Of a stretch of 64,000 nt of DNA, positions 16,753 through 25,375 are shown one piece after another (the stretch's first letter is position 1; each line of letters begins with the position of its first letter). This DNA comes from UBA11524 sp045591175 (GTDB taxonomy: Bacteria; Bacillota; Clostridia; Christensenellales; Aristaeellaceae): NCBI GenBank assembly GCA_045591175.1, contig JAZNSI010000062.1, forward strand, positions 1-64,000. The letters run 5' to 3'. The translations under genes and the position numbers were made by a program. The notes under the pieces were generated by a model. That model ran no database searches and was not told the origin of the DNA. It worked only from the letters and a program-made list of their open reading frames with translations.

Positions 16753-17663
16753 GCGCGCACGTCCTCCTTATGGATGCGGCGGCAGATGACATAGCCCAGC
16801 CACACCAGCGCCGCAACCATCATCGCGTACACCAGCAGTTTGGGCCAGTTGGTCTTGTCCAGCGCGAAGATGGCGCCGATGGCCAGGCCCAGGCCCGCCG
16901 CCAGACCGAGCACGTCCAGCGCGACGCCCTTGGCGCCGATCTGCTTGCCGTTCTTCACCAGCAGACGCAGCAGCGTCACGCCCAGCGTCACCGCCAGGCC
17001 CAGGTGGGTCACCCGGGCAAAGACGAACACGGACAGGGAGTCATCCAGGCGCAGGGATTCCGGCAGGATCTGCACCAGGCACCACAGCACCAGGGCATGC
17101 TGGAACAGCGCCCCCGCACTACGGCACCTGCTGCGGATGAAGGGCACAAAGGCCAGCACGATGGCCGTCAGCGCCGCCTCGATGAAGCTGACGCAGACCT
17201 CCACCTCCATGAAATCGCCCACGCCCTGACCGGACAGGGGCTCCACCGTGCGGGCCAGGATGTACATCACCAGCCCCGGCACGACGGCCATGTCCAGATA
17301 CTCGGCAACGCTGCGTTTCGTCAGCGCAGCGGTAACAGGCGCCGCCAGCAGGATGCCGGCCACAAAGCCCATCACGTTCACGCTGCCCACCGTGGTGTCA
17401 AAAAAACGCCACACGCCGGCAAACTCGCCCATTTCATCCATAAAGATGTCCTGGAAGCAGATGACAGCATATACGCCGCGGCCCACCAGGAAACCCAGCG
17501 CCGCAGCGATCGCGCCATACAGGCAGACCTGCCCGGCGGAAAAGCCGCGCTTCTTCCGCAGCAGCAGCGCCAGGATCAGCGTTGCCGCGCCGCACAGCAG
17601 CAGAGCCAGCCAATGAATGGGAAACTCAAAATCTCCGAAATACCATACAGGCTTATCGTACAT
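16749..17663 (-). CDS. Lgt-like (prolipoprotein diacylglyceryl transferase family) membrane protein, cassette A
   Basis: A 304-residue polytopic protein with about eight membrane segments. It resembles Lgt, which moves diacylglycerol from phosphatidylglycerol to lipoprotein cysteine, in order and topology (LVGRGVYAVICF as Lgt GARLGYV; ILARTVEPLSGQGVG at the Lgt signature; LVQILPESLRLDD at the late E-x-x-R region). The signature arginine is kept, but the asparagine of GRxGN is glutamate and the NGE motif is SGQ. A second copy at 39860 has the same glutamate. It starts one base after the NAGPA-type gene stop and overlaps the RCC1 gene. True Lgt activity is doubtful. Confidence 0.75.
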   Translation of the reverse strand: MYDKPVWYFGDFEFPIHWLALLLCGAATLILALLLRKKRGFSAGQVCLYGAIAAALGFLVGRGVYAVICFQDIFMDEMGEFAGVWRFFDTTVGSVNVMGFVAGILLAAPVTAALTKRSVAEYLDMAVVPGLVMYILARTVEPLSGQGVGDFMEVEVCVSFIEAALTAIVLAFVPFIRSRCRSAGALFQHALVLWCLVQILPESLRLDDSLSVFVFARVTHLGLAVTLGVTLLRLLVKNGKQIGAKGVALDVLGLAAGLGLAIGAIFALDKTNWPKLLVYAMMVAALVWLGYVICRRIHKEDVRA

Positions 17664-17664
17664 A

Positions 17665-18687
17665 TTATTTCACCAGCGTTGCAAAGTAGATGATGTCACT
17701 CACCTGACGCTCAATGTCGGGGCAATTCACCTTGACGTAGGTGAAGCGCTTTTTATCGTTGAAGCCCTTGAAATTCAGCGTGGTGGAGTTGCCGCCATCC
17801 AGGTTGAAGGCCAGCAGGCAGCCATTCTCCGGATTGAGCTTTTTACCAGCGATCTCGCACACCTGGGCGAACTCATAAATGGTCATGCCCTTGTTGCCCT
17901 TGGTCTGGTTGCCGTAGGAAGCCACCAGCATGTACTCCAGCGGGCCCAGCTGGCAGATCGCCGCGCGCTGAGCAGCGTTCTGGGAACCGATGGACTTGTT
18001 CAGGTAGGCTTCGTCAATGACGCTCACACCGTTCTCCACCAGCACGGGGCCAAAGCAGAACACCTGGTACATGTTCTCCTGATTCGCCTCGTAGTACGCA
18101 GTGTAGTCCGCCTTCAGCGGGTACAGGGGGCCGTTCTTCTTGTCCTTGTTGCCGCTGATATGGGAAAAATCGCCGTTCTTGTCGATGATCAGCAGATCAT
18201 AGCGGCCATCCAGGTTATTGCGGACCTGAGTGCCCATGCGGAAGGTCGCCTTGCCGTCGGTCTTGATATGGAAGTCGCCGTTGAGGGACACGACCGCATT
18301 GACCGCATCCGCAATGAAGCGTCCGCGGGTTTTGGAGCCCTGCTTGAAGCTGGGATTCTTGAGGCCCTCGCTGTCAATGCTCGCAGGCGCAGAGCGCAGC
18401 TGGGAAGGATGGCTGATCTTCACATGTGCATAGATATAATCGGTGTCCGCGTGCCGATCCTTATAGATCCGCACAGAGATGGACTCATCTTCATAACCGA
18501 TATGGGAAATATACTCCTGCTTCTTGACCGGCTCTTCCGGATTGACGATATAGTTTTCATCCTTGGGCTTGGCGCCAAAGGACAGATCATCCATCGGCAG
18601 GGGCTCCAGCACGGTTTCCGCCGAAACAGTCACGGTCAGCGCCATCACGAGCAGCATCAGCAGGGCAGCGATCTTCTTGAGATTCAT
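17665..18687 (-). CDS. secreted phosphodiester glycosidase (NAGPA domain) protein, cassette A
   Basis: A 340-residue exported protein with signal peptide MNLKKIAALLMLLVMALTVT ending near VSA. The NAGPA domain, named for the human enzyme that uncovers mannose-6-phosphate by removing GlcNAc from a phosphodiester, spans residues ~85-335: VVSLNGDFH, VFCFGPVLVENG, RAAICQLGPLEYMLVA, FNLDGGNSTTLNF and VSDIIYFATL. Bacterial members act on sugar phosphodiesters of envelope or exopolysaccharides. First gene of cassette A, with an AAGGAG site 12 bases upstream. Substrate unknown. Confidence 0.88.
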   Translation of the reverse strand: MNLKKIAALLMLLVMALTVTVSAETVLEPLPMDDLSFGAKPKDENYIVNPEEPVKKQEYISHIGYEDESISVRIYKDRHADTDYIYAHVKISHPSQLRSAPASIDSEGLKNPSFKQGSKTRGRFIADAVNAVVSLNGDFHIKTDGKATFRMGTQVRNNLDGRYDLLIIDKNGDFSHISGNKDKKNGPLYPLKADYTAYYEANQENMYQVFCFGPVLVENGVSVIDEAYLNKSIGSQNAAQRAAICQLGPLEYMLVASYGNQTKGNKGMTIYEFAQVCEIAGKKLNPENGCLLAFNLDGGNSTTLNFKGFNDKKRFTYVKVNCPDIERQVSDIIYFATLVK

Positions 18688-18742
18688 CGGGCAGATTCAC
18701 TCCTTACGGTCATTGACAAAGATGCATAGTTTGTCATCATTC

Positions 18743-18771
18743 AGCATAGCACAAACCGGGGGAAAAATCAA
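18743..18771 (-). promoter_or_regulatory. sigma-A promoter of cassette A
   Basis: Minus strand TTGATT (18766-18771), 17 bases, TATGCT (18743-18748), about 55 bases upstream of the NAGPA-type gene. Confidence 0.6.
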
Positions 18772-18800
18772 GGTGCGGAAAGCGCAGGAGACCATCCGGG

Positions 18801-18829
18801 TTGCAAATCCAGCGGGATGCTGGTATAAT
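18801..18829 (+). promoter_or_regulatory. sigma-A promoter of comEC
   Basis: TTGCAA (18801-18806), 17 bases, perfect TATAAT (18824-18829), 71 bases upstream of the start codon. Divergent from the cassette A promoter. Confidence 0.8.
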
Positions 18830-18899
18830 GTCTGTAAGTACATGCAACATGCATGCTTTTTCGGGAATTTTCTGCAATATCGATGTATTGGAGCAAATG

Positions 18900-21191
18900 A
18901 TGAAAACGATGAATCTGCAACACGGCAAATCCTCCGTTCCCCACGCATGGCTGCTGCCGCTGGGGACGCTGGCCTTTGCAGTCGGCATCCTGCTGGGACG
19001 GGGTGCGGATAGCTGGACATTGCCCCTGGCAGCACTGGCGGCGGCAGCGGCAGCCGCAGGCGTCTCGCGGGGGCGGATCCGCAGAGGCGCAGCGCTGATG
19101 ACGATCCTCTGCTTCGGTGCGCTGATGGGCTGGCGGGCTTATCACCCGGATATGCCGCCGGAGGACACTTATCTGGCGCGAGGCACGGTGCTGGAGGAGG
19201 TCTCCTGCGATGATGACGGTCAGGTGCAAACCACCCTGACCGGCGTGACCCTCAACGGCGTCCCTCAGCCCGACGCCTACTGGTCCTACTACCTCAAGGA
19301 GGATGAAAACCTGCCGGAATGGCTGATCCCCGGTGCACAGATCGAAACCACAGCCAGGGTTTATCATCCGTCGGGGCAGGAGAATCCTGGCGGTTTTGAT
19401 TTCAGGGAATACCTGCTGCAGCGGGGCGTTGTGTACGGTCTGTACGGCGGCGACGGCCTGCAGCAGACGGAGAACGGCTTCTCCCTGCGGGGATGGGCGG
19501 CTAGTCTTCGGCATGACCTGACGATGCGCCTCTTTGGGGTGATGGGCGCGGACGCCGGCGCTTATGCAGCAGCCATGCTCCTGGGCACAAAGGATTTCAT
19601 CCCCCAGGATGAGCATGCGGCCTTCCGCGAGCTGGGCATTGCCCATGTGCTCACCGTATCCGGCTTTCATGTGGGCGTGCTGATCGGACTGCTGGCCCTG
19701 CTGATGAAGCCCCTCCCCCTGCGCCGCGGCGTTCGCATGGCGCTGGACGCGTTCATTCTCTTTGCATATTGCCTGCTTTGCGGCGGAAACGCACCGGTCG
19801 TCCGGGCGGCTTTTTTACTTTTATGGAGAAAATATGCACAGCTTCGCCACCGGCAGATCCTTCCGCTGCATCTGCTGAGCGCGTCGGCGCTTTTGCAGCT
19901 GCTGATCAACCCCACGCTGCTGACCGGCGTATCCTTTCAGCTGACTTACGGCGCAATGCTGGGGCTGATCCTGCTCTTTCCGCGGCTGAAGCGGCTGCGA
20001 GCCTTCTCCGACCCTTTGGCACAGAAGCTGTGGGAAGGCTTCTGCGCAGCGCTGGCAGTGCAGCTGGGATTGCTCTTTCCGCAGCTGTACTGGTTCGGGC
20101 AACTGCCACTGCTGGCGCTGCTGCTCAATCCCGTCGTGATGATCTTGGTCACCGGCTTGATCACCCTGTACTGGCTGAACCTGGCAGCCTTGCCCATCCC
20201 CGGCCTGCGGGAAGCGCTTGGGGCGCTTTCTGCCTGTGCCACGAAAAGCTTGCTGGAGGCAGTCGCCTGGCTGCAGCAGCTGCCCGTCACCACTCTGTGG
20301 ACGCGCCAGGCGGACGTATTCACCTTCTGCGGGTGCGCGCTGCTGCTCCTGGCGGCCTCCGGGCTGCTGCCCCGGTGGATTCTCCCCCACCGGCGCAAGC
20401 TCCTGGCCCTTTCCGCGCTGCTGATCGCCCTGATCCTCCTCCCCCTGCCGCGAAACAGCACGCACTACGTCCAGTTCAGCGTCGGCGATGCAGATGCTGC
20501 CGCCCTGCTGGATCAGGACATGACCATCGTGATCGACACGGGCGAGGACGGCGTGGAGATCGCCAGTTACCTGCACCACCAGCGGCGGCGGGTGGACGCG
20601 ATGTTCATCACCCACCTACACACCGATCACGCGCTGGGCATCATGGCCTTCCTCAATCAGGGTGTCCCGGTGGATGTGTGCTATTTGCCCGCCGATGCGG
20701 AAGTCCCCGTCATTGACGAGGAGGCGCTGCCCGTCCTGGCGGCCCTGCGGGAAAGCGGCACGGAGATCCGCTACCTCTCCCGGGGCGATACGGTAGAGAT
20801 CCCCAGCGGCGTGCTGACCGTGCTCTGGCCGATGGCGGATCATGTCCGTCCCCAGCACGACGCCAACGACGTGAACCTCGTCCTCCAGGCGGACATTGCC
20901 GGGGTAACGATGCTCCTCACCGGCGACCTTTCGGGCATGCACGCTGCCTACTGCGCGCTGCCCTCCGATATCCTCAAGGCGCCCCATCATGGCAGCAAAG
21001 TCGCCAATTCTGCGGAGCTGCTGGACGCAGTACAGCCCCAGCTCATCCTGCAAAGCAACCGCCTGGAATCCCGCAGCCTCCACCTGGCGGAGCTCGCCGG
21101 GGATATCCCCCTGATCAACACGGACGAGCACGGCGCGGCCATCATCCACTTCACCGGCGACGGGCAATTCACCGTGGAAACCGGCAAGTGA
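18900..21191 (+). CDS. comEC: ComEC/Rec2 family DNA uptake channel
   Basis: A 763-residue membrane protein that carries single-stranded DNA across the membrane in natural competence. An N-terminal pair of membrane segments precedes an external OB-like region (residues ~50-170), followed by the Competence domain (LGIAHVLTVSGFHVGVLIGL and later helices), and a C-terminal metallo-beta-lactamase domain with FITHLHTDHALG, LLTGDLSG and LKAPHHGS. Length and domain order are those of complete ComEC. ATG at 18900 is chosen because GGAG lies 6 bases upstream. No other competence genes are in the window. Confidence 0.92.
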   Translation: MKTMNLQHGKSSVPHAWLLPLGTLAFAVGILLGRGADSWTLPLAALAAAAAAAGVSRGRIRRGAALMTILCFGALMGWRAYHPDMPPEDTYLARGTVLEEVSCDDDGQVQTTLTGVTLNGVPQPDAYWSYYLKEDENLPEWLIPGAQIETTARVYHPSGQENPGGFDFREYLLQRGVVYGLYGGDGLQQTENGFSLRGWAASLRHDLTMRLFGVMGADAGAYAAAMLLGTKDFIPQDEHAAFRELGIAHVLTVSGFHVGVLIGLLALLMKPLPLRRGVRMALDAFILFAYCLLCGGNAPVVRAAFLLLWRKYAQLRHRQILPLHLLSASALLQLLINPTLLTGVSFQLTYGAMLGLILLFPRLKRLRAFSDPLAQKLWEGFCAALAVQLGLLFPQLYWFGQLPLLALLLNPVVMILVTGLITLYWLNLAALPIPGLREALGALSACATKSLLEAVAWLQQLPVTTLWTRQADVFTFCGCALLLLAASGLLPRWILPHRRKLLALSALLIALILLPLPRNSTHYVQFSVGDADAAALLDQDMTIVIDTGEDGVEIASYLHHQRRRVDAMFITHLHTDHALGIMAFLNQGVPVDVCYLPADAEVPVIDEEALPVLAALRESGTEIRYLSRGDTVEIPSGVLTVLWPMADHVRPQHDANDVNLVLQADIAGVTMLLTGDLSGMHAAYCALPSDILKAPHHGSKVANSAELLDAVQPQLILQSNRLESRSLHLAELAGDIPLINTDEHGAAIIHFTGDGQFTVETGK

Positions 21192-21257
21192 CAACGCTGC
21201 CAACCTGTGAAACGGATGAAAAACCATCAGGAATACAATGAGAATACGGCGTTTTTC

Positions 21258-21286
21258 TTGCCAACGCGCGGGTTTTTGCGTATAAT
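21258..21286 (+). promoter_or_regulatory. sigma-A promoter of the UDP-galactopyranose mutase gene
   Basis: TTGCCA (21258-21263), 17 bases, perfect TATAAT (21281-21286), 39 bases upstream of the start codon. Confidence 0.8.
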
Positions 21287-21325
21287 CAAGATGGATAACG
21301 TTTGGTTTACGGAGGATTGACGGCC

Positions 21326-22441
21326 ATGAAGTATGATTACCTGATCGTCGGCGCGGGCCTGTTCGGCTGCGTCTTTGCGCGGGAAATGACGGACGCAGGC
21401 AAGAAGTGCCTGGTCATCGATCGCCGCGATCACATTGGCGGCAATGTGTACTGCGCGGACATCGAGGGCGTGTGTGTCCACCGCTACGGCGCGCATATCT
21501 TCCACACCGCCGACGAGGAAGTCTGGCAGTACGTACAGCGCTTCGTGACCTTCAACAATTATGTGAACTCCCCCATGGCCCGCATCGGGGATGAGATCTA
21601 CAACATGCCCTTCAACATGAACACCTTCTCGAAGCTGTGGGGCGTGAAGACCCCTGCCGAGGCCATGGCGAAGATCGCTGAGCAGACCGCGCCCTACAAG
21701 GACATCGAGCCCGCCAACCTCGAGGAGCAGGCCCTGAAGCTCGTGGGCCGCGATATCTACGAAAAGCTGGTCAAGTCCTATACCGAGAAGCAGTGGGGCC
21801 GCAAGTGCACCGAGCTCCCGGCGTTCATCATCCGCCGATTGCCCCTGCGCTTCACCTATGACAACAACTACTTCACCCACCCCCATCAGGGCATCCCGGT
21901 GGAGGGCTACAACGCCCTGGCCGAGAAGCTGCTGGCCGGCAGCGACGTCAAGACCGGCGTGGAGTACCGCGCCTTCATCGCGGAGAATCCCGATATCGCC
22001 GAAAAGACCGTCTACACCGGCGCCATCGACGAATTCTTCGATTACCAGCTGGGCCACCTGCAGTACCGCACCGTCCGCTTTGAGGATGAAATCATCGACA
22101 CCCCGAACTGGCAGGGCGTGGCCGTGGTCAACTACACCGGCGACACCGAGGCCTTTACCCGTATCATCGAGCACAAACACTTTACCTTCATGCAGAACCA
22201 GAACGCGTCGAAGACCGTCATCAGCCGCGAGTACCCCACCGAGTGGACCCCCGGCATGGAGCCCTACTACCCCGTGAACGACGAGCGCAACTCCGCGCTA
22301 TTCCAGCAGTACCAGGAGCTGGCCAAGACCCGCCCCGACGTGATCTTCGGCGGCCGCCTGGGCAACTACCGCTACTACGACATGGATCAGGTCATCCGCG
22401 CCGCGCTGGATGCGGTGAAGACAGCCCTCTCAGTCAGCTGA
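21326..22441 (+). CDS. glf: UDP-galactopyranose mutase
   Basis: A 371-residue FAD enzyme that converts UDP-galactopyranose to UDP-galactofuranose for cell-surface polysaccharides. The FAD-binding loop is VGAGLFGCVFAREM; HIGGNVYC and YGAHIFHTADEEVW are classic; VKSYTEKQWG, the substrate-lid region, FDYQLGHLQYRT and a C-terminal GGRLGNYRYYDMDQVI complete the family pattern. The start (MKYDYLIVG) follows GGAGG by 10 bases. The last codons and stop (CTCAGTCAGCTGA) lie inside an intergenic repeat. The next gene is a GT2 glycosyltransferase, suggesting a galactofuranose-containing polymer. Confidence 0.95.
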   Translation: MKYDYLIVGAGLFGCVFAREMTDAGKKCLVIDRRDHIGGNVYCADIEGVCVHRYGAHIFHTADEEVWQYVQRFVTFNNYVNSPMARIGDEIYNMPFNMNTFSKLWGVKTPAEAMAKIAEQTAPYKDIEPANLEEQALKLVGRDIYEKLVKSYTEKQWGRKCTELPAFIIRRLPLRFTYDNNYFTHPHQGIPVEGYNALAEKLLAGSDVKTGVEYRAFIAENPDIAEKTVYTGAIDEFFDYQLGHLQYRTVRFEDEIIDTPNWQGVAVVNYTGDTEAFTRIIEHKHFTFMQNQNASKTVISREYPTEWTPGMEPYYPVNDERNSALFQQYQELAKTRPDVIFGGRLGNYRYYDMDQVIRAALDAVKTALSVS

Positions 22442-22470
22442 AGCTGACAGCTCTCCCTCCGGGAGAGCCT
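22431..22470 (+). repeat. double-hairpin intergenic repeat, copy 2, overlapping the glf stop codon
   Basis: CAGTC-AGCTGAAGCT-GACAGCT-CTCCCTCCGGGAGA-GCC. The first hairpin includes the last codons and TGA of the mutase gene; the second (CTCTCCC / GGGAGAG) may also act as a weak terminator. Confidence 0.75.
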
Positions 22471-22845
22471 TTGGCTGCAGTATATCCCGTACCCCTCCGC
22501 AGGAGGGGGCCACCTCTCACTACTATGCAAGTGAAGACGAGTCAGCGCGACGCGAGGACTCTGTGAACGCCGCACAAGCCGGACTCAAGTCAACTTGCGC
22601 GTTCACAGATCCGAGCCAAAGCTCACCCAGCCCAAACGCCAATCCCGCGCAAGCCGGCAGCCCGGCCGATGTGCGGCCGGACGCACAACTCCACGCGCAC
22701 ATCCAGCCGCACGCGAGCGCAACTCCAAAAGAACCAATCAACCACGATCGCGAAATGGGTTTCGAAAGGGTCGAAGACCCTTCGCGGGTGGAGGGCAGCG
22801 CCCTCCCCACCGGAGGTCGGAACCCGACTGGCGCCCCCACACATC
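22471..22845 (+). repeat. large structured intergenic repeat, copy 1
   Basis: The gap between the mutase and GT2 genes has no gene. It holds hairpins CCCCTCC-GCA-GGAGGGG, CTGTGAAC...GTTCACAG (22561-22608, long loop), CCGGCC...GGCCGG, AAGGGTC-GAA-GACCCTT and GGAGGGC-AGC-GCCCTCC (22790-22806). Exact blocks of 25 bases (22544-22568) and 26 bases (22601-22626) recur, reversed, at 46506-46530 and 46478-46503. In both places the element ends just before the RBS of a minus- or plus-strand gene in the same orientation relative to transcription. Confidence 0.85.
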
Positions 22846-22859
22846 AGGAGGAAACACAC

Positions 22860-23873
22860 ATGAAGCTGCTTTCCGTTGCCATTCCCAGCTATAACTCGTC
22901 CGCGTATATGCGGCATTGCATCGAAACCCTGCTGACCGGCGGCGACGAGGTCGAGATCCTCATCGTCAATGACGGCTCCACCAAGGATAATACCGCGGAG
23001 ATCGCCGATGAGTACGCCGCGAAGTATCCCGGTCAGTGCGTCGCCGTCCATAAGGAGAACGGCGGCCATGGCGATGCGGTCATGCATGGCCTGATGAATG
23101 CCACCGGCCTGTACTTCAAGGTGGTCGATTCCGATGACTGGGTGGACGAAGAGGCCCTCAAGAAGGTGCTGGACTTCCTGCGTGCCCATAAGGATGACGG
23201 CCTGGATATGCTCGTGGCGAACTATGTCTACGAGAAGGAGGGCGCGGCCCATAAGCATGTCGTGCGCTTCCCCAAGGCGCTGCCGGAAGGCAAGATCATC
23301 ACCTGGGATGAGATCGGCCGCTTCGGCTATGGTCAGTACATGCTGATGCATACGCTGATCTACCGCCGCCAGCTGCTGTTGGACTGCGGCCTCACCCTGC
23401 CCAAGAAGACCTTCTACGTGGATAACCTCTACGCCTACAAGCCCCTCACCCATGTGAAGACCCTGGCGTACCTGAACGTCGACCTGTACCGCTACTTCAT
23501 CGGCCGCGACGACCAGAGCGTCAACGAGAAGGTCATGATCAGCCGCATTGACCAGCAGATCCGCGTGAACAAGATGATGATCGCCGTCACGCCGCTGAGC
23601 AAGCTCGAGAACGTGAAGCAGCGCAAGTACATGCGCAACTTCCTGGAGATCGTGACCTGCGTCAGCTCCATCCTGTGCGTAAAGTCTGGCACGGAGGAGA
23701 ATCTGGCCAAGAAGAAGCAGCTCTGGGCGGACATCAAGGCCGAAAACCCCGAGCTGTACAAGATCTTGCGTCGCCGTCCGCTGGGCATCGCGCTGCACCT
23801 GCCGGGCAAGGCGGGCAGGAAGATCATGATCTGGGGCTACAGCGTGGCACAGAAGATTTTCGGGTTTAACTGA
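22860..23873 (+). CDS. glycosyltransferase family 2
   Basis: A 337-residue GT-A fold transferase. The nucleotide-sugar site begins LSVAIPSYNSSAYM, with VEILIVNDGSTKDNT binding the nucleotide and VVDSDDWVDEEAL supplying the DxD metal motif. There are no membrane helices, and a basic tail (RRRPLGIALHLPGKAG) may attach to the membrane. The start is fixed by AGGAGG 8 bases upstream. Next to UDP-galactopyranose mutase it could be a galactofuranosyl or related surface-polysaccharide transferase; the acceptor is unknown. Confidence 0.88.
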   Translation: MKLLSVAIPSYNSSAYMRHCIETLLTGGDEVEILIVNDGSTKDNTAEIADEYAAKYPGQCVAVHKENGGHGDAVMHGLMNATGLYFKVVDSDDWVDEEALKKVLDFLRAHKDDGLDMLVANYVYEKEGAAHKHVVRFPKALPEGKIITWDEIGRFGYGQYMLMHTLIYRRQLLLDCGLTLPKKTFYVDNLYAYKPLTHVKTLAYLNVDLYRYFIGRDDQSVNEKVMISRIDQQIRVNKMMIAVTPLSKLENVKQRKYMRNFLEIVTCVSSILCVKSGTEENLAKKKQLWADIKAENPELYKILRRRPLGIALHLPGKAGRKIMIWGYSVAQKIFGFN

Positions 23874-23880
23874 TGATTAC

Positions 23881-23907
23881 GTCCCTCGCAGTTGCGGGGG
23901 ACTTTTC
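23881..23907 (+). terminator. intrinsic terminator after the GT2 gene
   Basis: Stem GTCCCTCGCA / TGCGGGGGAC (one G-T pair) followed by TTTTC. Confidence 0.75.
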
Positions 23908-23931
23908 ATGCCGTTATTTGTGATGAATGTA

Positions 23932-23960
23932 TTGACAAACGATAAATATAATGCTAATAT
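23932..23960 (+). promoter_or_regulatory. sigma-A promoter of the DUF5412-like gene
   Basis: Perfect TTGACA (23932-23937), 17 bases, TAATAT (23955-23960), 22 bases upstream of the start codon. Confidence 0.75.
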
Positions 23961-23982
23961 CAATGCGCGAGGAGGTGCGCGC

Positions 23983-24771
23983 ATGAGCGAGGTCAAGCAG
24001 AAAAGACAGACATGGCTGTGGGATGTGCTGGTGATTATTGGTGGACTTGCTGGCGCAGGTGGCCTGCTCATCTTGATCGGCGGGATACTGCTGCTGTGTA
24101 TGAGCATGCCGCTGCTTTATGGTTTTTCCTTGCTGGCTGAAACGGAAGATGAATTGCTCTTTACTTCGACGTCACCAAATAGTGAATATGTACTGGAAGC
24201 CAACCGTGTCAATACCCCCGCTATCGAGCCCTATTACGTGGAAGTGAACCTGCTGGAGGATGAAAAGAAAAGGACTGTCTACTATGTCCGCGGACAAGAT
24301 GAGGCAGAGATCATCTGGCTGTCGGACACGGTGGCGCAGATCAACGGCGTGCCGGTGGACGTGACCGGCGGCGACTGCTTCAAGGCCAACGCGCGAGGTT
24401 ATTTTGATGTGAATGTACAGGTGAAGGCGGAGGATGTGCGCTGGCTGGAGGTGACCGTCTACATGGACGGGGAGCCGCGTCTGACGCGTTCCCGGATGGG
24501 CACTGAGCTGGTGGAGAAGGTGGATGCCTGGGGACTCTCAAATCGGCTTAACGTCCTTAAGGAGCTGCACTGGGATGACGACCTGACAGAGAAGAAGGCA
24601 GGGCTGATGATCACCGTGGAGACGGCCGCCGGGGAAAGGATAACGCTGCCAGGTTTCTGGGAATGGTCTGCAGAGGAATATGGGGATTACACTTTTACCC
24701 TGACCGGCAGCTGGCTGTATGGGTACCGCCTGATTCCGGAGGGGATTGATTGCACGGTTTCCCAGAGATGA
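23983..24771 (+). CDS. membrane-anchored protein, DUF5412-like
   Basis: A 262-residue protein with one long hydrophobic segment (residues ~13-48, two passes possible) and an outer domain. The first part (SPNSEYVLEANRVNTPAIEP, then YYVEVNLLEDEKKRTVYYV) resembles DUF5412-type membrane proteins that display a small beta-rich domain. The second part (residues ~120-262) has a FWEWSAEEYGDYTFTLTGSW segment and is not recognised. The start (MSEVKQKRQ) follows GAGGAGG by 7 bases. No function can be given. It is followed by two more small exported proteins. Confidence 0.7.
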   Translation: MSEVKQKRQTWLWDVLVIIGGLAGAGGLLILIGGILLLCMSMPLLYGFSLLAETEDELLFTSTSPNSEYVLEANRVNTPAIEPYYVEVNLLEDEKKRTVYYVRGQDEAEIIWLSDTVAQINGVPVDVTGGDCFKANARGYFDVNVQVKAEDVRWLEVTVYMDGEPRLTRSRMGTELVEKVDAWGLSNRLNVLKELHWDDDLTEKKAGLMITVETAAGERITLPGFWEWSAEEYGDYTFTLTGSWLYGYRLIPEGIDCTVSQR

Positions 24772-24832
24772 CGCTGGAGATGCGAAGACGGTGGCATCCT
24801 GATACAACACTTGTAAATCTTTCGAGAATGCA

Positions 24833-24861
24833 TTGACGCAGCGCCGTCCATCTGTCATAAT
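24833..24861 (+). promoter_or_regulatory. sigma-A promoter for the two small exported proteins
   Basis: TTGACG (24833-24838), 17 bases, CATAAT (24856-24861), 30 bases upstream of the next start. Confidence 0.65.
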
Positions 24862-24891
24862 GGAAGCGAATAACTGAAAGGACGTGAACGC

Positions 24892-25344
24892 ATGAAACGT
24901 GTTCTCCTGATTGCCATTGTTGCACTGGTGCTGGTGGCGGCGCTGCTGCTGGCCATGCCGCAGACGAAGAAGGAAGCTCCCGCTGATCCCACGCCCGACT
25001 GCGTGAGCCGCTTTATGAAGGGCTGGGCCATCAATTTTGTGGATGACATGCTCACCCCCTGCGCGCCCTCCTGGAAGGCTCAGCAGAGCAACCCTGAGCT
25101 GCAGATGTTCCAGCTGATGGCAAACCGTACGGCTGCTGCGTGGAACATCGGTCAGCCCGCCAAGGACGGCGAAGCCCTGATCTACCCGGTGGATGTGCTG
25201 CTGCGGCGCAACAACGTCACGCAGGACGGCTGGCAGCGCTTTACCCTGCGGGTGGTGACGGAAAACGGTGAGCAGTACGTCATCCCCGACGGCATTGCAG
25301 CCTGCGAGCCCGTGAAGGCCCCCAAGACCTATGTGACGCCGTAA
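24892..25344 (+). CDS. small exported hypothetical protein
   Basis: A 150-residue protein with an N-terminal signal or anchor (MKRVLLIAIVALVLVAALLL) and a mature region of ~125 residues beginning PADPTPDCVSRFMKGWAINF. That region, with a predicted alpha+beta cone and YPVDVLLRRNNV, recalls NTF2-like or DUF4829-type secreted domains, but I cannot assign a family. RBS AAAGGA precedes the ATG. It is 31 bases from the next gene and probably cotranscribed. Confidence 0.65.
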   Translation: MKRVLLIAIVALVLVAALLLAMPQTKKEAPADPTPDCVSRFMKGWAINFVDDMLTPCAPSWKAQQSNPELQMFQLMANRTAAAWNIGQPAKDGEALIYPVDVLLRRNNVTQDGWQRFTLRVVTENGEQYVIPDGIAACEPVKAPKTYVTP

Positions 25345-25375
25345 TGAAAGCGACGGAAAGCTCGGCAGTGATACG

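Noticed and set aside
22542..22859. N-terminal extension of the GT2 protein by in-frame upstream ATG (22563)
   Set aside because: The stretch is repeat DNA giving a low-complexity peptide; AGGAGG lies 8 bases before the ATG at 22860 and the GT2 domain begins right there.
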